From an uncultured Ulvibacter sp. (GTDB taxonomy: Bacteria > Bacteroidota > Bacteroidia > Flavobacteriales > Flavobacteriaceae): DNA of 64,000 nt. The notes under the pieces are model-generated. The model worked only from the letters and a program-made list of their open reading frames with translations, was not told the DNA's origin and made no database searches. Location: assembly GCA_938041335.1 (NCBI GenBank), contig CALIAF010000021.1, forward strand, positions 62,001-126,000. Reading direction: 5' to 3'. The translations under genes were made by a program, and so were the position numbers. Shown in pieces: positions 29,456 through 39,274 of the stretch (positions within the stretch are counted from its first letter, which is position 1; each line of letters opens with the position of its first letter).

Positions 29456-30772
29456 TTAATAGTGACACTTACCACATTCTAAACCACCCATGTGTGCCGC
29501 AGTCAATTGCTCTACACCATATTTCTTAGAAAGTTCTTCGTGAATTTTCTCGTAATATTCGTTCCCTTTTAAGTCTACGTTGGTCTCACGGTGACAGTTA
29601 ATACACCATCCCATTGTTAATGGAGAAAACTGCTCCATGATCTCCATCTCTTCTACTGGACCGTGACATGTTTGACAAGCCACACCAGCAACCGTTACGT
29701 GCTGTGAGTGATTGAAATATGCAAAGTCGGGTAGGTTATGAATACGCACCCATTTTACTGGCTTTGTCTCGCCTGTATATGCCTGGGTTTCTACATCCCA
29801 TCCTACGGCGTCGTATAATTTTTCAATTTCTTTATTGTAATCCACACCGTACTCATTTATTCCTTCTGCTAAAACATCATCAGAAACACCTGCGATATTT
29901 TTATGACAGTTCATACACACATTTAATGATGGAATACCAGAATGCTTACTTTTTCTAGCAGACGAGTGACAGTAGTTACAATCAATCTCGTTATCTCCAG
30001 CATGTATTCTATGCGAGTAATGTATAGGCTGCACAGGTGCATAGCCTTGATCTACTCCTACCTGCATAAAGAACCCGTACATAAAGTATGCAGCCGTTAG
30101 CAATAAGAATACTGCACCGACTAACAATAGAAATTGATTTTCAAGAATCGCTTTATATAATGGTTTTTTAGCTTCTTTAGTTGGGTACTCCACACCATTG
30201 TGAGCAGCAATTTTCTTTAATGTTCCAGTAACTAAGAACAACATGGTGATTAACAACAAGAAGATAAATGCTAGGGCACCTAGAATCACATTGTTTGAAA
30301 CACCACCCTCTACAGTTTCGCCATCACCACCTTTTCTTTCTGGTTTCGGCGGAAGAGGCTCACTTGTATAGGCTAAAATGTTATCAATATCGCCATTAGT
30401 TAACGCCGGGAAAGACGTCATTACAGACTTATTGTTTGCTTCAAACAGTGCTATTGCCGTTGCATCACCAGACTTTACTAAAGCCTGACTATCCTTGATC
30501 CATAAATACAACCAATCACGGTCATACTTATCTGCAACACCTCTAAGTAGAGGACCCGTTGCTTTTTTATCAAGCTTGTGACATGCGGCACAGTTTGCGT
30601 TAAATAATGCCTTTCCTGCTACTGCATCTCCTGCACCTTCTGCTGGAGCAGCCGCTTCTGTTACCGCCGCCGCTTCTGCTTGCGCAAAAGTAGGAATCGA
30701 AAAAGTTAGCATTGCTGTCACTAGAAAGAGCGACACTCGTGAGGAAATATTCTTAAAATTCACCTTTTGCAT
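29456..30772 (-). CDS. actA: Alternative complex III subunit ActA, multihaem cytochrome c with extra N-terminal domain
   Basis: A 438-aa protein with six CxxCH haem sites: CAACH (C61), then CNYCH, CMNCH, CQTCH, CINCH and CGKCH at the very end. The last five fit the pentahaem ActA core, anchored by membrane helices (about 160-180 and 213-233). The first site belongs to a separate monohaem cytochrome c domain (about 48-135) after a signal peptide and an Ala/Glu-rich stretch. ActA is the first gene of the operon; promoter at 30864-30893. Confidence 0.94.
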   Translation of the reverse strand: MQKVNFKNISSRVSLFLVTAMLTFSIPTFAQAEAAAVTEAAAPAEGAGDAVAGKALFNANCAACHKLDKKATGPLLRGVADKYDRDWLYLWIKDSQALVKSGDATAIALFEANNKSVMTSFPALTNGDIDNILAYTSEPLPPKPERKGGDGETVEGGVSNNVILGALAFIFLLLITMLFLVTGTLKKIAAHNGVEYPTKEAKKPLYKAILENQFLLLVGAVFLLLTAAYFMYGFFMQVGVDQGYAPVQPIHYSHRIHAGDNEIDCNYCHSSARKSKHSGIPSLNVCMNCHKNIAGVSDDVLAEGINEYGVDYNKEIEKLYDAVGWDVETQAYTGETKPVKWVRIHNLPDFAYFNHSQHVTVAGVACQTCHGPVEEMEIMEQFSPLTMGWCINCHRETNVDLKGNEYYEKIHEELSKKYGVEQLTAAHMGGLECGKCHY

Positions 30773-30863
30773 ACTAATGGTTAATTATTGTCAATAGTTT
30801 GGCACGTAATTGGTTACAACATAAACATAATCGTCTATAAGAAACACGCCATAAATAACGTAG

Positions 30864-30893
30864 CAAAAGTACCACTTTAAGACGATTTACAAA
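30864..30893 (-). promoter_or_regulatory. Promoter of the act-cox operon
   Basis: TTTG (30890-30893), an 18-bp spacer, then TACTTTTG (30864-30871) on the minus strand, both perfect for the Bacteroidota consensus. The leader to the actA ATG would be about 85 nt. Confidence 0.75.
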
Positions 30894-30948
30894 ATGCAAA
30901 TAATTCGTTAAATACTAATTTATATCTATTCTAAATAATAAAATGCAC

Positions 30949-30977
30949 TTGCTATAAGTTATTCTCTTGTACATTTG
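30949..30977 (+). promoter_or_regulatory. Promoter of the SPOR-domain gene
   Basis: TTG (30949-30951), an 18-bp spacer and TACATTTG (30970-30977). Transcription from here would start about 7 bp later, which rules out the in-frame ATG at 30975 and supports the start at 30996. Confidence 0.7.
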
Positions 30978-30995
30978 CAGGCAACACCTCATTCT

Positions 30996-31385
30996 ATGAA
31001 AAAATCTTCTCTATATATTACCCTCTTAGCAAGCTTCATTTTTCTACTTTCTTCGGAAATGTTAAGCGCTCAGAACCCGACAGTTACCGTTAATGCAGAC
31101 CCAAAAATTGATCAGCTTTTGCGTGTTAAGAAAGCACTCGAGAAAGACAACAAGCTTGGAGATGGTTATACTATACAGCTGTATTATGGAAGCCTAAACC
31201 AAGCCAACGAAGTGCTAAAAAACTATAGATATTCTTTTGGAACATGGCCAGCTTCCATTGAGTATGAAACTCCTAATTATAAAGTCTGGGTAGGCAACTT
31301 TGGGACACATCTTGAGGCAGATCGTGCGCTCATAGCAATCAAAGATAAATTTACTTCGGCATTTATATTGAAACCGAATAAATAA
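30996..31385 (+). CDS. Exported SPOR-domain protein
   Basis: A 129-aa protein with a signal peptide (MKKSSLYITLLASFIFLLSS, cleavage near LSAQ) and a C-terminal SPOR domain (about 55-128; GYTIQLYYGSLNQANEVL, YKVWVGNFGTHLEADRAL). SPOR domains bind denuded peptidoglycan glycan strands, often at division sites. It stands alone, divergent from the act operon. The upstream ATG at 30975 was not used because it falls inside the -7 box. Confidence 0.88.
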   Translation: MKKSSLYITLLASFIFLLSSEMLSAQNPTVTVNADPKIDQLLRVKKALEKDNKLGDGYTIQLYYGSLNQANEVLKNYRYSFGTWPASIEYETPNYKVWVGNFGTHLEADRALIAIKDKFTSAFILKPNK

Positions 31386-31438
31386 GTATTCAGCGGCAGT
31401 AGCAAAAATAAAAATTCATTTTTCGGTCTATACTACAA

Positions 31439-32158
31439 ATGAGCTATTCTCAAAATAAAGTTGAACTTGAGTCTAAAGGCTACTCCATTGTTGATACCTT
31501 GTATACAGCAAACGAAGTTCTTGAGCTTCAAAAGTGTCTGGAGCAAGCCAATCCAGACAGCAGCTCTTTTTTAAAAACTAAAGATTTATTTGCCATACGT
31601 CAATTGTTTATTACTGTGCCAGAAATCGCAGATTTAATCTTTAACACGAAGTTAAAACTACTACTTTCTCAATTTTTTAAAGATGCTTATTTTTTATCTA
31701 AAGCTATTTATTTTGACAAACCGAAAGAATCAAACTGGTTTGTGCCTTTTCATCAAGACCTCAGTATTTCAGTAAACAAAAAAACGGAGTGGAACGATTT
31801 TAAAAATTGGACATTTAAAAAAGGACAGCACGGGGTGCAGCCTCCTCTTCACATTTTACAAGACACACTTACCGTTAGAATACATATTGACGATACTGAT
31901 AAAAATAACGGAGCCCTTAAGGTCATACCACAATCTCATTTAAAGGGAATTATAAGAAAAGAATCAAAAGATTGGAATATTGATAATGCCCGTACCTGCG
32001 TAGTTAAAAAAGGGAGCGCTATGTTAATGAAACCGCTAACGCTGCACGCTTCAAACAGAACTACAAATTCGAAAAAAAGAAGAGTGATTCATTTAGAATT
32101 CAATAGTCATAATTTACCTGAAACATTAGACTGGCTTGAGCGATTTAATGTAGCATAA
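31439..32158 (+). CDS. PhyH-like Fe(II)/2-oxoglutarate dioxygenase
   Basis: A 239-aa soluble protein of the phytanoyl-CoA dioxygenase superfamily. Iron ligands are visible as HQD (H105, D107) and the distal His in PLTLHASNRT (about 203); the Arg in KKRRVIHLEF would bind 2-oxoglutarate. The region TVRIHIDDTDKNNGALKVIPQSH is typical of PhyH. Size is usual for stand-alone bacterial members. Substrate unknown. It follows the SPOR gene after 53 bp without an obvious terminator, and ends before a bidirectional terminator shared with infB. Confidence 0.87.
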   Translation: MSYSQNKVELESKGYSIVDTLYTANEVLELQKCLEQANPDSSSFLKTKDLFAIRQLFITVPEIADLIFNTKLKLLLSQFFKDAYFLSKAIYFDKPKESNWFVPFHQDLSISVNKKTEWNDFKNWTFKKGQHGVQPPLHILQDTLTVRIHIDDTDKNNGALKVIPQSHLKGIIRKESKDWNIDNARTCVVKKGSAMLMKPLTLHASNRTTNSKKRRVIHLEFNSHNLPETLDWLERFNVA

Positions 32159-32199
32159 GCAAATTAACATCACAGCACATTTCCGAAGAAAGCATAAAA

Positions 32200-32228
32200 A
32201 AGTCGAGACTCAAATTGAATCTCGACTT
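32200..32228. terminator. Bidirectional terminator between the PhyH gene and infB
   Basis: Stem AAGTCGAGA/TCTCGACTT with an 11-nt loop, A-rich on the left and T/A-rich on the right. It serves the convergent plus-strand dioxygenase and minus-strand infB. Confidence 0.75.
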
Positions 32229-32295
32229 ATTAATTTACTGCAATACTGAAACAAGTTCAGCACGACAAAGTCAATGTACTATATACTGCTAACGC

Positions 32296-35124
32296 CTACT
32301 TAAGTTTCTTCTTCACTGCTACTTCGTGGAAGCTTTCAATGATATCTAGTTCTTTAATATCGTTGTAGTTTTTTACTTGCATACCACAGTCATAGCCTTT
32401 TGCTACTTCTTTCGCATCATCTTTAAAACGTTTAAGAGAATCCAAACTACCGGTATGCACCACTACTCCTTCGCGAATTAGACGAATACCAGCTTTGCTA
32501 ACTATCTTACCAGTTAATACCATACAACCTGCAATGGTACCCACTTTAGATATTTTAAATGTTTCTCTAATCTCTGCAGTACCAAGAATCTCTTCTTTCA
32601 TTTCTGGAGATAACATTCCCTCCATCGCATCTTTAAGATCATTTATGGCTGCATAAATAATAGAATACATACGGATGTCAATTTCTTCTTCATCTGCTAT
32701 CTGACGGGCATTACCCATAGGTCGCACATTAAATCCAATAATAATTGCATCTGAAGCACTTGCCAATAACACATCACTCTCTGTGATAGGTCCAACCGCT
32801 TTATGTATAATATTTACTTGTATTTCTTCTGTAGATAGTTTCTGGAAACTATCTGTTAATGCCTCTACAGAACCATCCACATCACCTTTAAGGATAATGT
32901 TCAATTCTTTAAAGTCACCAAGCGCGATACGACGTCCTATTTCATCAAGTGTAATATGGCGTTGTGTACGCACAGACTGCTCCCGTTGTAATTGCGTCCT
33001 TCTACTTGCAATATCTTTTGCTTCACGCTCATCTTCAAAGACACTAAACTTATCACCCGCTTGTGGTGCTCCGTCTAAACCTAGAATAGATACTGGTGTA
33101 GATGGTCCAGCAAGTTTAACTTTCTTGCCACGCTCATCTTGCATTGCTTTTATCTTACCACTATTTTGTCCTGCAAGTACGTAGTCACCTACTTTAAGTG
33201 TACCTGCTTGAACTAAAATGGTAGATACATAACCACGACCTTTATCAAGGAAGGCTTCTACTACCGTACCAGAAGCTGCCTTATCAGGGTTCGCTTTTAG
33301 TTCTAATATTTCTGCTTCGAGCAATACTTTTTCAAGTAGTTCTTTAACTCCTGTACCTACTTTTGCAGAGATATCGTGAGATTGGATTTTTCCACCCCAG
33401 TCTTCTACAAGAAGGTTCATTGCAGCAAGTTTTTCTTTTATTTTTTCTGGATTTGCATCCGGCTTATCAATCTTGTTTATAGCAAAAACAATAGGTACTC
33501 CCGCCGCTTGAGCGTGAGAGATTGCCTCTTTTGTTTGTGGCATGATATCATCATCTGCTGCCACTACAATGATTGCGATATCTGTTACTTGAGCACCACG
33601 TGCACGCATCGCCGTAAAGGCTTCGTGACCAGGTGTATCTAAGAAAGCAACTTTTTTACCATTTTCTAATTGTACTCCATAAGCACCTATATGCTGTGTA
33701 ATACCTCCTGATTCTCCTGCAATTACATTCTCTTCACGAATAAAATCTAGTAAAGAAGTTTTACCGTGATCTACGTGACCCATTACAGTTACAATAGGAG
33801 CTCTTTCTGATAAATCTTCTGGAGCATCTTCTTCTTCTTGAATAGATTCTTCAATATCAGCATTTACAAACTCAACTTCATAATCAAACTCTTCTGCAAC
33901 AATTGAAATAGTCTCAGCATCTAAACGCTGGTTCATTGTTACCATCATCCCTAAAGACATACAAGCCGAGATAATATTTGTCACCGGCACATCCATCATT
34001 GTCGCCACTTCACTTACAGTAACAAATTCTGTTACTTTAAGAACCTTGTTTTCTAGTTCCTGTTGTGCTAGTTCCTCTTCCGTTTTTTGACGGTGCGTAT
34101 CCCGCTTGTCTCTTCTATACTTTGCACCTTTACCTTTAGAAGACTTTCCTTGTAGTTTCTCTAAAGTTTCGCGTACTTGTTTTTGTACTTCTGCTTCGCT
34201 AGGCTCTTCTTTAGGTGTGTGTGTTCTCCCACCACCAGAAGCTTTACGTCCTCTTGTATTATTATTTCCTCCTCGTTGTCCTCCTCCTGGAGCATCCTTA
34301 CTTATACGACGACGTTTACCACGTTTTTCACCTGGCTTCGCATCTGGCTTTTTCTTTTCTGGTTTCTTAAACTTAGAAAGGTCAATTTTGGCCCCTGTAA
34401 AATTAGGTCCGTCAAGTTTCTTGTATTCTGTTTTAACGATATCATTCTTGGCCACTGCTCCAGGAGCATTTGCTTCCCCTTTAGCTAATCCAGTTTCTTC
34501 TGGAGTCTCAACTTCTGGAGTTTTTTCTGCAACAACTTCTGTCTTTGGCGCTTCTTCTTTTTTCTTAGCAACAGGTTTTTCTGCCTGTGGCGCTTCTTTT
34601 ATTATTTTAAGTTTTAGCTTTTCTGCTTTAGCAGTAACCACCTCCGGTTTAGGCGCTTTCTTTACTTCTACCTTTGGTTTTTCTGCCTTTGGTGTTTCTA
34701 CCTTAGCTGGCGCCTCTTCTGGTGCTTTCTCCACTACTGGTTCTGGAGTTGGCTTGACCACTTTACCCTTATCATCAAGCTCAACTTTACCTACTTTTTT
34801 AGGTCCAGCGAGTGATGCTTCAGCTTTAATGACTTTTCTAGCTTCTGCGGCAGCAGCTCTATCCTCTTCTTCTTTAAGCTTTTCAGCTAAAAGCTCTTCT
34901 TTCTCCTTGCGCTTTTCTGCACCAACTTCTTTAGACTCCACTTTCTTCTCACGATCTTTCGCAAACTCTGATGCAAGGTGCTCGTATTCAGCATTAGAAA
35001 TCTTAGTAGTAGGACGCGCCTCTATCTCGATGCTTTTAGATTTTAAAAACTCCACAGCACGATCCAAAGAGATATTAAACTCTTTGAGTACTTTGTTAAG
35101 CCTTATTGATTTTACTTCTGCCAT
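32296..35124 (-). CDS. infB: Translation initiation factor IF-2
   Basis: A 942-aa GTPase that places initiator tRNA on the 30S subunit. The N-terminal IF2_N helix ([21 protein letters not shown]) is followed by a long, Lys/Glu/Pro-rich variable region (about 60-350). The G domain has GHVDHGKTS, the DTPGHEAF switch and NKIDKPDA, then domains II to IV. The variable region is rich in APKPEV-like repeats and gives a long antisense frame that is not a gene. Last gene of rimP-nusA-infB, 53 bp after nusA. Confidence 0.98.
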   Translation of the reverse strand: MAEVKSIRLNKVLKEFNISLDRAVEFLKSKSIEIEARPTTKISNAEYEHLASEFAKDREKKVESKEVGAEKRKEKEELLAEKLKEEEDRAAAAEARKVIKAEASLAGPKKVGKVELDDKGKVVKPTPEPVVEKAPEEAPAKVETPKAEKPKVEVKKAPKPEVVTAKAEKLKLKIIKEAPQAEKPVAKKKEEAPKTEVVAEKTPEVETPEETGLAKGEANAPGAVAKNDIVKTEYKKLDGPNFTGAKIDLSKFKKPEKKKPDAKPGEKRGKRRRISKDAPGGGQRGGNNNTRGRKASGGGRTHTPKEEPSEAEVQKQVRETLEKLQGKSSKGKGAKYRRDKRDTHRQKTEEELAQQELENKVLKVTEFVTVSEVATMMDVPVTNIISACMSLGMMVTMNQRLDAETISIVAEEFDYEVEFVNADIEESIQEEEDAPEDLSERAPIVTVMGHVDHGKTSLLDFIREENVIAGESGGITQHIGAYGVQLENGKKVAFLDTPGHEAFTAMRARGAQVTDIAIIVVAADDDIMPQTKEAISHAQAAGVPIVFAINKIDKPDANPEKIKEKLAAMNLLVEDWGGKIQSHDISAKVGTGVKELLEKVLLEAEILELKANPDKAASGTVVEAFLDKGRGYVSTILVQAGTLKVGDYVLAGQNSGKIKAMQDERGKKVKLAGPSTPVSILGLDGAPQAGDKFSVFEDEREAKDIASRRTQLQREQSVRTQRHITLDEIGRRIALGDFKELNIILKGDVDGSVEALTDSFQKLSTEEIQVNIIHKAVGPITESDVLLASASDAIIIGFNVRPMGNARQIADEEEIDIRMYSIIYAAINDLKDAMEGMLSPEMKEEILGTAEIRETFKISKVGTIAGCMVLTGKIVSKAGIRLIREGVVVHTGSLDSLKRFKDDAKEVAKGYDCGMQVKNYNDIKELDIIESFHEVAVKKKLK

Positions 35125-35177
35125 AAATAATGGTTCTCCTAATTTTGTATTCTTACTGTAAAAGTAGTGGATTGTGA

Positions 35178-36410
35178 CTACTCTTCAAACTCTTCTTTTA
35201 ATATATTGATCACATCTTGTATTGTTTCTTCTTCAAGGTCAATACGACTTACAAGATCTTTCATATCATATTCTAATATACTCTTTGCAGTATCTAGACC
35301 AATCTTTTTAAACTCATCAATAATCCAAGATTCTATTTCATCTGAGAATTCTTTAAGCTCTACATCTTCTTCTGCTCCTTCACGCAATACATCTATCTCG
35401 TATCCAGTTAACTGACCTGCAAGACGAATGTTGTGACCTCCACGACCAATTGCCTTGCTCACCTCTTCTGGCTTTAATATTACCTCTGCACGTTTTGTCT
35501 CTTCATTAATCTTAACAGAAGTTACTTTTGCCGGGCTCAAAGCACGAGTAATAAACAAAGTAAGGTTTTCTGTATAATTAATTACATCAATATTTTCATT
35601 TCCTAACTCACGCACAATACCGTGAATACGTGATCCCTTCATCCCTACACAGGCTCCTACAGGATCTATACGATCATCATAAGAATCTACAGCAACTTTT
35701 GCCTTTTCTCCTGGAATACGCACTACTTTCTGTACGTTAATTAATCCATCAAAGACTTCTGGAATTTCCTGCTCAAATAATTTCTCTAAAAACAATGGGC
35801 TTGCTCTAGACATAATTATTGTAGGCTTATTTCCTTTAAGCTCTACAGATTCAATCACACCACGAACATTATCTCCTTTTCTAAAGAAATCTGATGGTAT
35901 CTGGCGGTCTTTAGGCATAATCATCTCATTCCCTTCATCATCTAATAATATAACTGCTCTATGGCGTATATGATGAACCTCTGCTGTATATATCTCACCT
36001 TCCATATCTTTAAATTGCTTATAGATAATGGTATTGTCATGCTCGTGAATCTTACTAATCAAATTTTGACGTAAAGCCAAAATAGAACGACGTCCTAGCT
36101 GCATTAATTTTACTTCTTCAGAAACATCTTCCCCTACCTCAAAATCATCCTCTATTTTACGAGCATCAGTCAATGAAATTTCTTCATTAGGGTCCATCAC
36201 ATCAATATCTGCTACTACCACACGGTTTCTCCAGATTTCTAAATCTCCTTTATCTGGGTTTACAATAATATCAAAATTATCATCACTCCCATATTTCTTT
36301 TTGAGTGCATTTCTAAAAACCTCTTCCAGTATCGCCATAAGCGTTACTCTATCTATCTGTTTGTCATCTTTAAATTCTGAAAAAGAATCAATCAACGCTA
36401 AATTTTCCAT
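35178..36410 (-). CDS. nusA: Transcription termination/antitermination factor NusA
   Basis: A 410-aa RNA polymerase-binding factor that affects pausing, termination and antitermination. Order: N-terminal polymerase-binding domain (1-about 125), S1 domain (about 130-200; [19 protein letters not shown]), KH1 and KH2 (about 230-345; [19 protein letters not shown] and [22 protein letters not shown]). The acidic C-terminal repeats of enterobacterial NusA are absent, as usual in this phylum. It starts 8 bp after rimP. A terminator hairpin sits in the leader of the operon (36899-36919), which NusA itself could influence. Confidence 0.97.
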   Translation of the reverse strand: MENLALIDSFSEFKDDKQIDRVTLMAILEEVFRNALKKKYGSDDNFDIIVNPDKGDLEIWRNRVVVADIDVMDPNEEISLTDARKIEDDFEVGEDVSEEVKLMQLGRRSILALRQNLISKIHEHDNTIIYKQFKDMEGEIYTAEVHHIRHRAVILLDDEGNEMIMPKDRQIPSDFFRKGDNVRGVIESVELKGNKPTIIMSRASPLFLEKLFEQEIPEVFDGLINVQKVVRIPGEKAKVAVDSYDDRIDPVGACVGMKGSRIHGIVRELGNENIDVINYTENLTLFITRALSPAKVTSVKINEETKRAEVILKPEEVSKAIGRGGHNIRLAGQLTGYEIDVLREGAEEDVELKEFSDEIESWIIDEFKKIGLDTAKSILEYDMKDLVSRIDLEEETIQDVINILKEEFEE

Positions 36411-36418
36411 GCTCTTAA

Positions 36419-36883
36419 TTAATTAAATTTTATCATCACTTTCGTTTCTACTATTTCATTATAAGGGATTACAGCTTCTTTTTTTACTGTCACTTTTCCC
36501 TTTCCTATTGGTTTAGGCTCTCGTGCCTTCCAGTTCAATGTTACATTATGCTCATCTGCTGCAGTCAAAGTAGCTTCAATTTTTTCACCCTTATCCGTCT
36601 TCACCATCACATTTCTACCTACATTTTTAACATACTGACGTTGCATCGTTAAAGGCTCTGAAGCACCACAAGACATAACATCAATAGAAAAATCTAGTTC
36701 TTCGTCTAAGTTATGTTCTACCGCTCTACTTACGGCTATACAATCTTCTACCTTAACACCATTATCGCCATCTAAGGTTACACGTATCTGATTATCTGCC
36801 GTAATCTCTAAGTCAATTAAAAATAATGACGGATTCTCTACCAGTGCTTTGTCTATTAATTCTACTACCTCGTCGCGCATCAA
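36419..36883 (-). CDS. rimP: Ribosome maturation factor RimP
   Basis: A 154-aa cytoplasmic protein needed for 30S subunit maturation. The family pattern is clear: FLIDLEITADNQIRVTLDGD, CIAVSRAVEHNLDEE, DVMSCGASEPL and KNVGRNVMVKTDKGEKIEATL. First gene of the rimP-nusA-infB operon. A second Met follows the first directly, so the true start is 36883 or 36880. The leader has a promoter -7 box at 36945-36952 and a terminator only 15 bp before the gene. Confidence 0.96.
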   Translation of the reverse strand: MMRDEVVELIDKALVENPSLFLIDLEITADNQIRVTLDGDNGVKVEDCIAVSRAVEHNLDEELDFSIDVMSCGASEPLTMQRQYVKNVGRNVMVKTDKGEKIEATLTAADEHNVTLNWKAREPKPIGKGKVTVKKEAVIPYNEIVETKVMIKFN

Positions 36884-36898
36884 TTTATACTATAAAAA

Positions 36899-36919
36899 GA
36901 GGGGACTTTATGTCCCCTC
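36899..36919 (-). terminator. Terminator within the rimP-nusA-infB leader
   Basis: An 8-bp GC-rich stem (GAGGGGAC/GTCCCCTC) with a 5-nt loop is followed on the minus strand by CTTTTTATAG. It lies between the likely promoter (36945-36952) and the rimP ATG, so transcripts of the operon must read through it. This has the layout of an attenuator. Confidence 0.75.
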
Positions 36920-36944
36920 AACTCGTTAAATATCAAATTCGATG

Positions 36945-36952
36945 CAAATATA
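36945..36952 (-). promoter_or_regulatory. -7 element of the rimP operon
   Basis: TATATTTG on the minus strand matches TAnnTTTG; the -33 side is only T-rich. Confidence 0.5.
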
Positions 36953-37041
36953 CTATTTATTTTTGTTTTAAAAAAGAGTGTTTAATGTTAATCAAATTAC
37001 CGTAATATTGGTATCTTTATTATCCAACTAAATTGACACTT

Positions 37042-37863
37042 ATGAAAAGAATACTCGTCCCTACAGATTTTTCAGAACAAGCAGAAAATGCGCTAAAAGT
37101 TGCCGTCCAGCTGGCAGAAAAACAAGAATGCGAGATCTATTTACTGCACTCTATGGAGCTACCATCACATCTAGCAAATGGTTCGGACGGAGGTGTGTTA
37201 CCCGAAGCACTGTTTTTTATTAAACTGGCTGAGAAAAAATTTGAAGAATTATTACAAAATGATTTTCTAGACAATGTTGACCTTCACGAAGCATTAGGGC
37301 ATGGAGAGATCTATAACGACATAAAAGAAGCCGCTGAAAGCAAAGAAATAGACCTAGTAATTATGGGATCGCACGGCGCCAGCGGGTTCAAAGAAATGTT
37401 TATAGGGAGTAACACAGAAAAAGTAGTAAGAACCTCTTCTATCCCGGTGTTAGTTATTAAAAATAGTCATCCTACTTTTAAAGTAGAAAACTTTGTGTTT
37501 GCTACTGACTTTTCTGAAGAAGGTAGAAAAGCGTTTGACAATGCTCAAAAATTTGCGAAAGAAATGGATGCAAAAATGCATCTATTATACGTCAATACAC
37601 CAAGCGGATTTAAAACTACTCCAGAAGCCTTTGCGCTCATGGAGAATTTTATAAAAGGAATGGGCGTAGAAAATTATACCCTTAATATTTATAATGACGT
37701 ATCTGTTGAAAAAGGAATTTTAGGATTTGCAAAAGACAATAATGTTGATATCATTGGAATGAGCACTCACGGCCGTAAAGGAATCTCCCATTTCTTTAAT
37801 GGTAGTATAAGTGAAGATCTTGTGAACCATGCACAGATGCCAGTGATCACGTTTAAAATATAA
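37042..37863 (+). CDS. Universal stress protein with two Usp domains
   Basis: A 273-aa cytoplasmic protein made of two tandem UspA folds (about 1-140 and 145-273). The first has RILVPTDFSEQAENAL and the ATP-loop-like GSHGASGFKEMFIGSNTEKVV; the second has FVFATDFSEEGRKAF and GMSTHGRKGISHFFNGSISEDLV. I chose the ATG at 37042; an in-frame TTG nine bases earlier is less likely. The gene stands alone. Tandem Usp proteins are common in Bacteroidota and usually stress-induced; the ligand is unknown. Confidence 0.92.
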   Translation: MKRILVPTDFSEQAENALKVAVQLAEKQECEIYLLHSMELPSHLANGSDGGVLPEALFFIKLAEKKFEELLQNDFLDNVDLHEALGHGEIYNDIKEAAESKEIDLVIMGSHGASGFKEMFIGSNTEKVVRTSSIPVLVIKNSHPTFKVENFVFATDFSEEGRKAFDNAQKFAKEMDAKMHLLYVNTPSGFKTTPEAFALMENFIKGMGVENYTLNIYNDVSVEKGILGFAKDNNVDIIGMSTHGRKGISHFFNGSISEDLVNHAQMPVITFKI

Positions 37864-37887
37864 GTTGCACCTCGGAAATAGTAACAA

Positions 37888-38496
37888 ATGAAATTCCTGC
37901 TTTTAATTCCTCTTTTTTATATTGCAGCCTGTGGTAGCGGTTCTGAAAAGAAAAATACAGTTGTCATTGGCGACCCAAACCCAACTAGAGAGCCTATTTC
38001 AGAAGCAATTATTACAGCACCTGAAGATGTAGTGGCCACTCCTATTGGTGCGATAAATGGAAATTTTAAAACAGGCAACACTCCCTTTTATGTCTATGTA
38101 AAAAACGTTAACAAGCGCAAAGGAATTACTACTATCGCTTTTGAAGACAACCATGCGCCAAGTCTTATTTTAAATGAGACGTATGGCGCTACTATAACAA
38201 CGTTGCGATTTGATGAGTTTGATAGAGACCTGCTGTTAGTGAATACTAAAATTAAAGACCCACAATTCCACAAATACCACCTCTATATTTTAAAAAATGG
38301 ACAATGGCTGCCAGTAGTAAAACCTTTTACCATCCATGAAAGCCATAAAGAAGCCCAGAAAAACCCAATTTTTGTTGATCCTCAAAACCCTAATAATATG
38401 TTTCGTTATTATTCTGTTTTTGATATTGACGATACCAATGACCAAGATTATGGCTGGCGTTTGCATAATGAGAGTGTCGCAATAAAAAACAGATAA
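37888..38496 (+). CDS. Lipoprotein of unknown function
   Basis: A 202-aa protein with a lipoprotein signal (MKFLLLIPLFYIAACGSG, lipidated C15). The mature part, after a short Ser/Lys/Thr linker, contains mixed beta-like sequence (PFYVYVKNVNKRKGITTIAFED, LYILKNGQWLPVVKPFTIH) that I do not recognise. It lies 24 bp after the stress-protein gene and may be co-transcribed with it. Confidence 0.75.
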   Translation: MKFLLLIPLFYIAACGSGSEKKNTVVIGDPNPTREPISEAIITAPEDVVATPIGAINGNFKTGNTPFYVYVKNVNKRKGITTIAFEDNHAPSLILNETYGATITTLRFDEFDRDLLLVNTKIKDPQFHKYHLYILKNGQWLPVVKPFTIHESHKEAQKNPIFVDPQNPNNMFRYYSVFDIDDTNDQDYGWRLHNESVAIKNR

Positions 38497-38763
38497 TACG
38501 AGGTGGGCAAAAAGAATCGCTGTCTTTGCCATCCGTGGATTTGCTTGCTACAATTTTTTCGAAAATTCTTAAGTCAGCTTAATAGGCGTACCCTTGGCTG
38601 CGCATCAAATGCAACAAAATTTTAAAGAAAGCCACAAAGAAGTAAACGACTCAATCTAGTTAGTTTCTTACATTCTGATCATTATTTTTTAAGTAATTTC
38701 AATAATTGATAAGCCACTCAAGGCACACGCAACAGTCTTTTTTTTACTAAATTGTAAAGCATA
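38497..38763. other. Intergenic region without a supported gene
   Basis: About 310 bp separate the lipoprotein from the next gene. Its first half includes a 12-mer, GCGCATCAAATG (38600-38611), shared with the maeB-queG gap, in a similar context (GCGTACCC before it here, GCCTAACCC there). The right end holds the promoter and TGTAAAG boxes of the following gene pair. Confidence 0.6.
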
Positions 38764-38795
38764 TTTGCTATAATGTAAAGTATTCTTTACATTTG
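38753..38795 (+). promoter_or_regulatory. Promoter and possible operator of the membrane protein/XRE pair
   Basis: TTTG (38764-38767), 20 bp, TACATTTG (38788-38795). TGTAAAG occurs at 38753-38759 and 38774-38780 and its inverse CTTTACA at 38785-38791, forming a GTAAAG-TATT-CTTTAC dyad over the -7 box. This would suit autoregulation by the XRE protein. Confidence 0.6.
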
Positions 38796-38809
38796 TATTC
38801 TAAAACCTA

Positions 38810-39274
38810 ATGAATATGACTTCTGAAAAATCGTGTGCCGAAAAAGAATACCAAACGATTGAGCGTTGGACTAAGTTTAAGTTACCAAATAAAGTAAAGC
38901 CTTTTGGTTGGATAATAGCTATTAGCTGTTTTGTCGCTTTTCTTTGGTTAGCAAAAGTCGCAAACACATCTTTTCTTGTATTATACACCTTAAAAACTTT
39001 AGGAGTAATAGGTTTGGCAATGGTCGCAGTGGCAAGAGAAAAAGTGGAAGACGAAATGAAAGATGTACTTCGCGGTAAAGCCATGCTATTTGCTTTTGTT
39101 TGCGTTATCTTCTTTATTATTGTCACCCCCTATATTACTACCCTAATAAGCGCTGTTGTTAATCCAAATGATTTTGAGGGTGTAGCTATAGAACTAAGCC
39201 ACTTTAATATGCTCTCTTGCACATTATTAATGTACATCTTAGGATTAGAAACTATGAAAAGGTTGTACAGATGA
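38810..39274 (+). CDS. Four-helix membrane protein paired with XRE regulator
   Basis: A 154-aa protein with about four membrane helices (near 42-58, 64-82, 97-120 and 133-148) and a basic, hydrophilic N-terminus. No catalytic motif is visible. Its stop overlaps the start of the XRE gene (ATGA), so the two are translationally coupled. Small membrane proteins paired with short YozG-like XRE regulators are common, with the membrane partner often of unknown function. A second ATG at 38816 is possible. Confidence 0.8.
   Translation: MNMTSEKSCAEKEYQTIERWTKFKLPNKVKPFGWIIAISCFVAFLWLAKVANTSFLVLYTLKTLGVIGLAMVAVAREKVEDEMKDVLRGKAMLFAFVCVIFFIIVTPYITTLISAVVNPNDFEGVAIELSHFNMLSCTLLMYILGLETMKRLYR

Noticed and set aside
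30975-30995. Upstream ATG for the SPOR-domain protein
   Set aside because: It overlaps the -7 element TACATTTG and would place seven non-signal residues ahead of a good signal peptide.
34106-35161. A 351-aa open frame antisense to infB
   Set aside because: It mirrors the Lys/Glu/Pro/Ala-rich variable region of IF-2 and reads as Ser/Phe/Ala-rich low complexity with no domain.
37033-37041. TTG start nine bases upstream for the universal stress protein
   Set aside because: The ATG at 37042 gives the standard Usp N-terminus; TTG adds only three residues without support.
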